From Angiostrongylus vasorum (lineage: Eukaryota > Nematoda > Chromadorea > Rhabditida > Metastrongylidae), in contig JADANN010000364.1 in assembly GCA_018806985.1 (NCBI GenBank), positions 6,193,001 through 6,257,000 on the forward strand: 64,000 bases of DNA. Reading direction: 5' to 3'. Made by a program: the position numbers and the translations under genes. Under the pieces are notes generated by a model that saw only the letters and a list, made by a program, of their open reading frames with translations, was not told where the DNA came from and did no database searches. Positions 26,301 to 38,300 of this stretch are shown piece by piece. Each line of letters begins with the position of its first letter. Position 1 is the stretch's first letter.

Positions 26301-29300
26301 TTGGATACATGGATTGTCCGTCCCCAATGGTTGTGCGAGCATCAGTATGATCTCCATTTTTCGGAATTTAGCTGGTTTAGTCACTGTGTTTCCCTGGACC
26401 CCCTGAGGTCAGCCTGGCCAAAGTCTGCCCCAACTCTTCACCACCACAGGCAGTCGCAGTCCTTGAGTCCTTGTGCATCTGAGGGAGATTTGCCACCATG
26501 CGACTTCGACACCAGGAGGGTGGCGGATCCTGGTATCGGTTAACTCTTAGCTGAGCTTCCTGATGGAAACGCCGGACTCCTTCTCAGCTTGGGAGATCCT
26601 GCTGGGAGGATAAATCTCCCCACTGTACGTCGTGGCTCAACACCTAGGAACACCTCCCAACAACGATGAGGTGGTAAACCATTGGGAGGGAAGTAGAAGG
26701 AGATTTCCTCATTTGCTATTGAGTTCCCTACAGAACGATGGTAGCTCCTGGCATTGGTTTAGTTTTTGCCAGGGTTACGAATAACAGTATCCAATTCCTT
26801 CCCTGCTTAATTGACCTTGTTTACATATTGTATTTCCACATTTGCCAGCATAACTTCTCATAAGACGGAACTGTTTCCTTCACGCCACCCGTCTTCATAT
26901 AAACTGTGCGGATCCCCGCACTAGTATTCATTTCGTATCCTCTCATCCATCATTGACAAAGGTCTTCGAACTTTTCACGTTTTGTTTCAAATGCTGCTGG
27001 AGTATTGACGACTTTTTTTGTGGATGTCATTGAATGCTAGTCGAGTTTATTCTCGCTGGAGTCCAGGGAATAACTGGTCTAGGGGCGTTCTCACTTGGAC
27101 CGTTGTTACCTTTACTATTATCGTCATTATCATTACTATTATTACTATTACTATTATTATTATTATTATTATCATTATTATTAGTATTTACCCACCACGG
27201 ATCTCCCTCATATGAGGGATCTCGAGCCGGTTAGACGCGACGCTACGTGGCGCGTCCCCAGATGGCGGATAGGGGGATTAATCGCGGACCAAAAGCGGCC
27301 TTTGCTTCCCTGAGATCCAGATGGATCTTGAGGATGGACTCCCTGTTTCTGCTGCTCCGATATGGCACATACTTTCTGTATTTGCTAGGCGTATTCATGC
27401 ATGCGTGTGGGTACGTTCTCGTTTATGGGGATTGTACTCTACCAGTCAATTCGGGCAAAAGCCTGCAATCAATTGACAGGGAAGTATATGGGAGGCGGTT
27501 AGGAGTCGCCTCTAACAAATAAGCTCCGTGTCCACTCTGGGAGAGCCTGGCAAGCTACCCGTGAGTATACCCAGCCCCCATGTTCAGAGCCCAAGAAGCT
27601 ATAAGTAGGTATCAAAATGCTAAACACAGTAAAAAAAAGGCCTCATTCCCCTGACCCCGAAAGAGTCCTCAGTTTCGCAGCGTTGGATAGGTAGAGTACG
27701 GAGAGGCTGCTACAATCTCAGGGCCAATGGAAGCAGAGTGGATCACGAAGAACTATGGTGACGATCTGTACCTACAATGCACGTACGCTTGCATCCGAGC
27801 CCTCGATAGGAGACTTGCTCATGCAAGCAAGAAGGATAAGGAAAGACGTCATCCGCCTGGCCGACACGAGACGACGCCACCCATTCAACGCCGTCTATGA
27901 CACCGGAGAAGAACTGTTCCTCGGAACATGCGACAGTAGAGGAGTCGGCGACGTCAGTGTTGTCGTAAACACGAGTTTGTCCATGAACATCGATTCATTC
28001 AAACTGCTTACAACTCGAATCGCACGTTTAAGATTAAAAAGATGTGGATCAATACCGGCTTTCACAATCTTCGTCGTTTATGCGGCAACATCAAATTATG
28101 ACAAAGAAGAAGTCGAAGCGTTCTGTGTGGACTTGGAGAAGTTCTACAGATAAGACCATACATTCTTCAAGGTCATCACTGGAGATTTCAATGCCATGAC
28201 TGGACCAAGGAGAACGTCTGAAGAACGTCACATTAGGACCCACGGATTAGAATGGAACGAACGGGGTGAGCGGCTATCTGAGTTTATTATGACTACCAAG
28301 ACCATCCATGATAACTCGCAATTCCAGAACCCTCAACGCTGGACGTGGGAGTCTCTCAATGGAGAGTACCATAACGAAATAGACCACATCATAGTAAACA
28401 GAAAGTTTTTGCCTAATCGATGTCGCTGTTGTCCCAAAATTCTACACGGGATCAGACCACCGTCTTCTTCATGCAAGATTCGATTTCTCGCGGAAAGAAG
28501 AAAAAAGCCGCTAGATTCAAAAACTGAAGTCAATGAACCACCACAAACTGGGACTTATTCAATCCATTAGTCGGCTGTTGGGAAGATGCCGTTATCGATA
28601 ACATCGACGAGGAATACGATTGGCTCATTCAACATAATCACGTTAGCGCTATGAAAGATGAGAGTTCGAAAGTCACCAAGAGACGTCTGTCTCCAGAAAC
28701 ACTCGAGCTGATACGCCAGTGGAGAATCACACGAGCTGCAGGCAACCGTGAACTAACGGACGAACTTGCAAAACAATGCAGACAGGCGATAAAAGAAGAT
28801 CTTAAAGAGAGAAGAGCAACAGTAATGGTCGAAGCTGCAGAGGCTGGGAAAAGCATTCGCAAAGCCCACCGAAGCTTCGCCAATTATAAGACCAAGATGA
28901 TTGCACTCCGACGCCTGGACGGAACAGTTACAGCATCCAGAAAGGCAATAAAAAAAATTATTCACGAATACTACACAGATCTCTTCGATAGCCACGTCCA
29001 CCTCCCGTCATATGAAACAAAGGAGGATGGATATGTTGTACCACCGGTTCTCCCTTCCGAATCCAGACATACCATTTCGTTGGGGAAAAATCGAGCAGCT
29101 CCAGACTCGGACAGGATAAGAACTGAATACCTGAAGAACCCTCCGCCACTTCTCATAAACACACTGGCTCGGCTGTTCACACGTTACCTGTCTGAATGCA
29201 AGGTCTATACTCGATGGATGACCAGCAAAGACTGTGCTATTGTTCAAGAAGGGTGACCTACACAATATCGGCAACTGTCTCCCAATCTGGCTGCTATCTG

Positions 29301-32300
29301 TCGTCTATAAACTTTTCACCGGAGTCATCCTAAACAGCACTGACACTACACTGGACGAAGGCACCCATATGAACAAGCAGGGGTTTCGAAAAGGATTTAG
29401 TACGATGGACCACATCGACACGATAACAAGACTCATTTAATTATCGCGAGAGTACAAAAAACCGCTCTGTCTCACTTTCATCGATTTAAAGAAGGCCTTT
29501 GATTCAACTGAGATAGAAGCAATCGTGGAAGCCCTGGACAGTCAGGGAGTCCCTGCTCAGTACATAAAGATTTTTCGTGAGCTGTACAAGATTTTCACAA
29601 CCAAGATATCACCATTCTACAACGATATTAACGTTGACGTCAAAAAAGGAGTTGGGCAAGGCGATACCATCTTGCCAAAATTATTTACCGCCGCCCTCCA
29701 GAACGTCATGCGAACATTGGAATGGGATAATATAGGAGTGGAAATCGATGGTCGGCAGTTACATCATCTTCGCTTTGCTGATGCCATCGTCCTTATAACA
29801 CCAAACATTAGCCAAGCGGAACGTATGCTTGCTGACTTCGATAAAGCCGGTGGAAAGATTGGTCTTCGACTAAACCTCACAAAAACGCTAAATCTCACAA
29901 AAACGGTGTTCATGAACAGCAGATTGGTTTCTTATGCCGCATTCACGCTCAACGGAACGAATATCTCCGAATGCTCCTGTTATGGCTATCTAGGTTGGGA
30001 AATCAATATGATGAAAGACGTAGCTCCAGAGCTGAGCAGAAGGAAACGAGCGGCTTAGGGAGCTTTCAAGAGCATCGAGGATGTAGTGAAGAGAATAAAG
30101 AACACCCGACTCCGTGCCTACCTTTTCGACTCAACGGTACTTCCTGCCCTAACGTGTGCGTCAGACATGCACGCTGCGTAAGCAGGATGAAGGATCACTC
30201 AGCGTTATCGAGCGCGCAGTCGAAAAGATGATGATAGGAGTATCTCGTTTCACACAAGTAGGGGATGGGACCAGAAGCTCCGACCTCCGTCAACGATCAA
30301 AAATCAAAGATGCGGTTCTGTACGCTAAACAGTCGAACACATGGTGGGCCGGACACGTAATGCGTATGAATGACAACCGATGGACAAGAGCCTTTAGTGA
30401 CTGGATTCTTCAGGATGTCAGACGTACTGCAGGAAGACCTTTGAGCCGATGGTCAGAGTTCTTCACGAAGAGCCTAGAAGAAAGATATGATGCTCGACGG
30501 GTCCCTAGAGCGAGCACAACCCACTGGGCTACCCTTGCACCCGACAGGGGAAAAATGGAAGATTTACTGGCGCCCGCTCGAGTCACTCGACGATCAACGG
30601 GACTACAGGTGATAGAGGTGATTATTTACCCAATTCGTCTTCGCATCTAGTTTGCCTATCCCACAACTTCTTGCACTCAATTCGTTTCATCGCATCTATT
30701 ATCCACGATGATCTTTGAACTTTCACGTGTGGATTCGCCTTTTTCTTGATCTTCTTCGTTATGAATACCTTGGAATGCAGCTCTACTCGACTTTCTCTCG
30801 AATCTTGAGATAACTGTGCTGAAACGTTTCCACATGTATTGGATGTATGTTTGCTTATCTTACACTTGCCTGGTACCGATTTTCCGACCCTGAAGGGCGA
30901 GATGCCTAATGAGCCCAACGCGTGGTCGAACCAGTGCCCTGCTTGTAACGAATGGCATCACTACCACTGCGCTACCCTTTCGACTCACACTTAGATTGGT
31001 AGTAATAACCTTTCCCAGACAGGCTTGATACCAATTTCCCAGTCCCGGAGAGATGAGATGCTTGGTGAGCGTGAGGTGAAATCGAATCAACATCGTGCTC
31101 ATGATGAACGACAATAATCTCACGACTCTTGGTAAACTACCGTTGGGCCAAAATTAGAATGTTGGAGTAAAAAAACAAAAGATGAACCTCTCGTCGTTGA
31201 TCAATCCGTGAGGGATGCGCTATGCATTCGACTTCATTAAGCATTGTTTGGAGGTGATTGAATGCATATATGGTCTTTACAATGACTCGTGGTGGCCCAC
31301 CGATGTATCAAGCCACTGCTGCTATCCTCCCAGACATGTCTGGTACTAATTCGCATACCCCGGAGTAATGCAAGGCTTGGTGAGCCATGGGTGTAGGGAT
31401 CGATCCCAAGTGTATTGCAGGGCGCCTCCGACTACTGCTCCACAGCGTCTTCTGTTCCAATAAGAAAAGACATCTGAAAAACTTTTCGAATTACATCTGA
31501 TTTAGAAAAAGTTTATGTGATATCGGAAAGAATCTTATGGGGTTTAATTTTATTAAGTTATTCAGGTATATTGTACAATATCTTTAACGCAGTGTTATAT
31601 GATTTGTTCAGGGGCCGTTCGTTCACATGGGTGCGATTGTAGCCTCGCTTCTGACCAAGGCAACTTCGGCCTGTCAATACAATGCATTTTTTTCCAACGA
31701 AGGTCGGCAGATGGAGATGCTTAGTAGCGGATGTGCTGTTGGCATTGCATGCACATTCTCCGCGCCAGCTGGAGGTGAACATTCATGAAAATTAAGCAGA
31801 GTAGCAACGACGGACTAGTTCTGATTTTAGAGCCTGCTCATGTGCACCTATATATTATATGACACGATATTGTCGCTTTTTGGTTCGAACTGCTGATTTG
31901 GGTAACCTCACCAATCGGGCGAAGGTCCTGTATCTACTTAGGATTGGCCAATAGATGCCATACACATGTTTTAATGATAACACTCTGACGCATTCACCTT
32001 TTTGATTCTGAAAACCATTACATACACGTATTTATCTCCGAACTATTTCTTCAACCTTCCCTGTGCTGAAATATAGCTGTGAAATACAAGTCTCCTTTAG
32101 CTGTTCTCTACGGCATCGAGTCAACTTCAAAATATTTTGCCGTGAAAAACTATTGGCGTTCGTTTTTCGCCACCACTTGTGCAGCGCTAATTTTCCGTTT
32201 TGCAATCGCTGCCATTGTTCCACAGCATATTGGTAGGTTCCAGGTGTACGTCGTTGTAGGTTGAACATTCTCAAAGTGCTTGTTTTTTCAGCTGGTACTA

Positions 32301-35300
32301 TAACGGCATATTACCAGACGAACTTTCCAAATGAAGTGTTTCTTATAGAAGAAATTCCACTATTTGCTCTATTAGGGTAACTTTTCTTAGGATAAATACT
32401 TTCCTTCTTATAAATAGCTTGATAATTTATTTCTTCACAACGAAATTTTCTAAGCATTACAGAATTTGTTGCGGTTTGATGGGAGCCAGCTTCATTTGGC
32501 TGCATCGCCGTGTGGCCTTATTTAGAAAACGCAACCGAGCATTTAAGGCCGTTTTCGGAAAAAAGGTAAGTCGTTCGATTTTTTTGTTTCACTGTGAAGG
32601 GAAATTGTCACTAGGGATCAACACGGTGCTCTACATAATGGTACGCTTTTTGGTGAGTATATCGGTAAATGTGTTCAAGAAACTACTAAATTTATAGACA
32701 AGATCGCGTGCTGGGGCTGCTCACTAGGGTTCGTTTGCTCAATGGGCGGGAAAAGTGCCATACTTATGGTGTCGCCTTCAATTTTACACTTTTCTTTGCG
32801 AGAAGGAAGCCATGCGTAGTTCTTCAAGCTAAGTCATTGTATTGATCCACCTTAGGAAACATCCTGATAGATGTGCACTTGTTCTCGCCTTAGTTGACTT
32901 CGTTAAGTTAGATTAATCTCAGATGAAGATCACCTTACCTAACCACCCAAGGGACCACTGTAAGTCGGTATGCCGTTGAAGGTTGGGTATGAATAGGAAT
33001 TGGCAAAATAGGTAGAAACAAATCGTCAAATTCACTGTGTAACTTCGCTTTCATGCACATCAATCTTCCCCTCCTTATAGGTTTTAATAGAAATCCATGC
33101 ACCTCTTCAAAGGATATACGGGTTTTTTTGATAATGTAAAAAATACAATACAAATACATACATACAAAAAATACAATACTGCTCTTCCTCTTAAGTAACC
33201 GTAAGACGTTTTTCCTTGTTATTGAGTCGACTTTTTTTTATTTACTTTCACAGCATCTTTAAATCTTCAAAGATTCTAAGATTTTTGTACTCCAGGATTA
33301 AATCATTGTTTCATTCCACAGGGTATCATTGCTTACGTCGTTTTTTCCACGGTGCAGAAAATATGGAAGTCGTGTAAAAAGAATATGAATTTTATTCATT
33401 ACTACATACGCTTCAAGGGCGCGTGTGGCGCAGTGGTCGAAGACGCCCTCTAGCACATACGTGGAATCGATCCCTTGCCGATGACCCACCGAGCCTTCTA
33501 TCCCTCCGGGGTCGATAATTTTGTACCAGCCTTGTACACATCGGTAGACCGCCGCCATTCATTGTAAAGGTCTGATATGCATTCAGTCACCTCCAAACGA
33601 TGCTTAATGAAGTCGAATGCACGGCGCATCCCTCAGGAATTGATCAACGCCGAGAGCTTTTTTTTTGTTACATATGTCTTAAGGCCTATTACATCATATT
33701 TGATCATCATGAAATATTATGAATATTCTTACAGCCCCTATAGCGTTTACCACGTTGATTGCTATGATAGTGGCCATTTTGACGTATCCGGAAGGATTTG
33801 GGCGATATGTTGCTGGACAGGTAAATAAAAAAGCTACTTTTTTCCTTAAAATTTCTTAACGAATAAATTACACCAAATTCTTGAATACGTTCAAAATTTT
33901 TTTCAAAGAAGTTCTTTTCGCTATATTCGACATTTCTGACACGTTCAAAAATATTGGAAGTAAAGTAAAAATAGCACTTTATTTCAACGTCAAATCAAGC
34001 AAACAGAAGGCGATCATTTATGGCCTTATCATATCTCCTGGGAACATGTAGCGCACATTTGTTAGAGCCGCCCTGCAGTCCACATGAGTTCTATCACAAG
34101 CCAGGCTCACCAGGCTTTCCATCTTTCCGGGGTTGCCAAATTGGTACTGGACCTGTCTGGGAGGATAGCAACACTGGCTCGATACATTAGTGGGCCACCA
34201 CAAGTCGATGTGTAGACCAGATATGCATTCAATCCTCTCTAATGATGATTGATGAAGTCGAAAATATGGCGCATCCCAAAGAGATTGATTAATGCCGAGA
34301 ACTTTATCTACCATAGTCTACTTACTAAGCATCATATGATTTTCAAACCACTTTTTTGAGTTAACGTTTCGTGAAACTTTGGCAGACTTCCTGGCAAACT
34401 GTACGTTTTCACTTACAAACGTAAGCCGACAAGGTTGTCCACACGAGATGATCTCGCACTGGACTGGTGGTGGCAGTAATGAATTCCATCCACTGCTTAC
34501 ATTATTCTGTTACCTTGTGCTCTATGTCAGTTTTGTGAGAGCCTTTACGCTTATAAACAAAAAGAAGCAAACTTGGGATGTTTTCAGTATTTGCTGGTAG
34601 CTGTTTGCGTTTCGTTGTACATACCTGCAGGAATTTTCGTGCCATCGTTCGTCATTGGAGCTTGTGGAGGGCGAATTGCTGGCGAGGCTAGATTTAATAT
34701 CTTTTTCAAATAAAAGTTTTCATGACAAAGAGTCTGAATACCTTCAGATTTTGATTATGTGGTGGCCGGATGGTTTTCGCGGTAGCGATGGCCCACAAAT
34801 CTACCCTGGTCTCTATGCCGTTGTTGGTTGGTTTCATTCCTCTTCCAAATTAACAGTACGATTTTTTATATCAAACATAGAAGCGTTTGGAAACAAAAAA
34901 GCGAAGCTGGGCTATAGTACTTGTGCGGGTCCCAACTGAAAGCATCGTTCGGGTTTTGAATGTTTTAAACTTGATCAGTTTTCTTCTTATGAATCTATAT
35001 CGTGTCATTATTCTAGGTGCTGCGGCGTACACTGGTGCCGTAACGCACTCACTGTCGATTGCTGTTATCGTATGCGAAACCACTGGACAGCTTTGTGCTC
35101 TATTACCTGTTCTGGTAATATTTTCTACCACTGAAAGAAGTATTTGTACTCCACCCACTCATCCGGTCTTAAGAAACTGGTTTTTTTCTCTATAATGGTA
35201 TGCTTATAGGAGTAAATGTGGAACGGAGCTAAAAAGCTAGCACTGAAGTAGATGTAGAACCCTATGAGCGATAACACTCCCTCAGAATAGGTTAAGCGAG

Positions 35301-38300
35301 GTAGTAAGTAGTAAGACGTCATACTCATTTGGATAGTTGGATCACTCGTGTGCAATCATAGTGGTATACAGAGAATCAACTGAGCTTTCTACTCATTTAC
35401 GCTTTTCATTTGTCCGTTTTTCGCTACGGAAAGGGAGCGATGACAAGATTTTTTTGGTAATCGCAAGTCTATGGGTGTTTATCCTCATACGGCTATTAAG
35501 TCCTATTTTCATCTTATTTTTTTCCCCTTTATTTTTTTATTTGTTTCTTGCCCACTGGGCACCACGACTCATTGTGTAAAGCAGTTCAACGTTCATTTCT
35601 TTAACAAATTTCTGATAAATGGAACTCGTATGTGGAAATGTGGTGCTGAACAACGTTGAGCATTTTTCTCTCTACACTTTAGATTGCACTAGCAATATTT
35701 AATAAATATCTGAGTAATAAAATATATTATGTGCAAAAATTTCGTTTTATAGATCGCTCTTATGATTGGCAATGCAATCTGCAGTTTTCTTCAGCCCTCA
35801 ATCTACGAAAGTATCATAAATATCCAAGGTTACCCTTATCTAACAGATCTTCCACCAAGTCGACTCAGGTACCAGCGGCACTTTGTTGCATTGGAATCAC
35901 GTTTTTTCTTTATCACCGTGATTTCTTTGTGAAAGTTATGATTAGGTTATGAGGTTATAAAGTTTTAGAAGAGACATAGAAAGAACGTAACCTAATAGTA
36001 TTTTTTGGTTTAGTGTTCACACCATGAAAGTGGAAAAAGTGATGGTGAAGGACATTGTGTTTATCACTCCAGACACCACCTACATGGAGTTAAGAGAGAT
36101 CCTACTCGATACACCGTATCTCAGGTCGTATCCGTTCGTCACTGATAAGAGTAAGTATTTTTTAAAAATCACGAGCCATTGAAGTTATAATCGAGGAGGC
36201 ATCTCAAAAAGGGAGTGCAAGGAACTGAGCTGGTACTTGCTGATGTATAGAAAAATGTGCGAAATGAAGTGAAAATATGCGTGCTAACGTCTCAAACATG
36301 TTTCAAAACGTCTTCTTCTGTAGATTATAACAAACTTATTTAACCATGAGATTATTGCGAAAAGTTGGAGATCTTAGGATCGTCGAGATTTTTTATTTTT
36401 TTAAATAATAATCATTATTAGCTTCCACCATCGACCTTGTTTCAAGGGGTTATCTGTCGGTTGTTAAGTTCTTGATGAGCCAGTATTGCCGTTTCATGCA
36501 GCAATCGTTCGACTTCATCCAGTGCAAACACAAAGTTTCCGTTTATGAGAACAATAAAGGTTTTATTTGCTCAGCAAATGGTTTGTTCGATTACACATTT
36601 TCGTTAACTGCACAGGAAAAACGCTAGAGTGAGTTAAATTAGTTGAAGGACCCACAAGGTGTGGTGGTGAACGCATTAGACCCTGGAAAGGGTAACAGCG
36701 AGTTCGTTCCCCCATCGCAGACACCTGCGGTCCGGAGTTTTGCAAATATCTCAGCTTCGTTAAAGTTATATCTCAGCACCCATTGTGGCTGTATTTCGAA
36801 TAATACTCTGCCATAAAAAATTTGCAGTAGTCAGCAATTAAAGAGTTAATATTGCTAGAATTAAATTTTAGTCATATCATTGACGAGCTTGTGAATTATC
36901 CACCGCGTTGATTAGAAAGCACCCAAAAAGCCTTGTATCTTCGACGACGATGTTGGTTTTTTACTTTTACCCTCAAAATTCAATTTTCATTCTGAGATTT
37001 TTTAAATTTCCTGTAGAAGTGCTAAACATGTAATTATTATGTCTGATAGCAATTCTCACGACCGACTTTCTGTTAACCTCGGCAGTGACCAAATAGTTCT
37101 CGATATTCTTGTTGAGCAAACACAAGGTGTTGCTTTATTCTTTGTTCCGTTAAAGCTGACGTTTTCGGCGGATTTCGCCTTCTTCAGAGCCTGGAAGGGT
37201 ATATCGATAGGGCAGTTTACTAAGTCAGACGCTCCGATAACACCTACAGAAAGATGGAAATCTAAATCGCAACCACACGATCAACAGCTTCTCGAAAAAA
37301 ACCCACCGTTTATTACATGCCTTCCACTGAGGAAGAACAGCTGATCGCATATGCTCGATAAATGCACCACCCCACATCAAAAGTCGATGCGAAGGTACGG
37401 GGCCGGATCACGTGTGATCTCCGGGCATTCCTCCCTGCTGTTCATTGTAGGATTCCTGATATTTATCCAAATAGCCTCTAGAAGTTTGCGCGTTGGTGTC
37501 TTAGCCTCCTGTGTGAGAATATTGACTTTAATATCAAACTCGTCTCCGCTATGTTTTTGTATCCTATGCGTGCCTAGTAGCGTGCCTTGTTTTGAATTTC
37601 GTTTGCCGTCTAGGTGTTCTTTTATGCGGATACATAAACGTCTGCCCGTTTCGCCAATATATTCGTCTCCGCAAGTACTACAAGATACCAGGCATATCGT
37701 ACCTGAACTCATGCAGTCACCGTCCTTGCCATAAGGGCAAATTACGCAACTTTGTGCTTCGCATAGACGATCATATAGTCGGTTACGAACTAATTGACGA
37801 CAAAGGGAATCGAGTGGTATTTCAGCTATCACTAACGATTCCTCTAGAGCTGCCCTTCTTAAGCATCGCTTTATGGCTACACTTACTTCATCGCTAATGA
37901 AGGGCAACATAAACAGGGTTTTGTCTTGCCACGTTTTTCCTTTTGGGGGCGTCGCTTTCCTTCTAGACTTATCTCATGGGGTTACTATTTCATAGCCATT
38001 AGAGAAGGCTATTTGCAGAGCCAAGTTGCGCGATTCCTCTTTTAGTTCTCTCTTCGTGCACACAGAGGTGGCTGTTTGAAACATGTTTCTCACAAGCGCA
38101 CTCTTTTGTGTGTGAAGGGTGGGAGGAGAGGAAATGAACGATGATGTTCTTGTTGCTTCGTTTTTCGGCACCATTTTGTAATGTAACCGTTGTCCGATAA
38201 GTTGATCTGAACGTTAAGAAATGGAAGCCAATCTTCTTTTGGTTTCTCACGGGTAAAGTTGATGTACTCAGACTGCTCATTCAACAATTAAAAGCATTTG

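Larger units (their letters stand above)
27210..30620 (+). mobile_element. RTE-type LINE, copy 1 (near full length, inactivated), in a clh intron
   Basis: A non-LTR retrotransposon with a 5' leader (about 27210-27750), an APE-type endonuclease and an RTE-type reverse transcriptase, all in the + orientation. The reading frame is broken by stops and shifts. The 3' end (gatcaacgggactacaggtga) matches that of copy 2 at 41930. It lies within the 25593-31611 intron of the chloride-channel gene. Confidence 0.88.

Noticed and set aside
33299..33410. Possible clh exon ([17 protein letters not shown]) after tccacag, in the phase expected from exon 32463-32565
   Set aside because: It runs into a SINE-B copy, has no matching donor of suitable phase, and does not resemble the CLC sequence at this point.
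34386..34534. Acceptor ggcag at 34385 for the clh exon encoding [10 protein letters not shown]
   Set aside because: It leaves an unmatched phase; the acceptor at 34360 keeps the frame and adds the conserved LTFRETLA.
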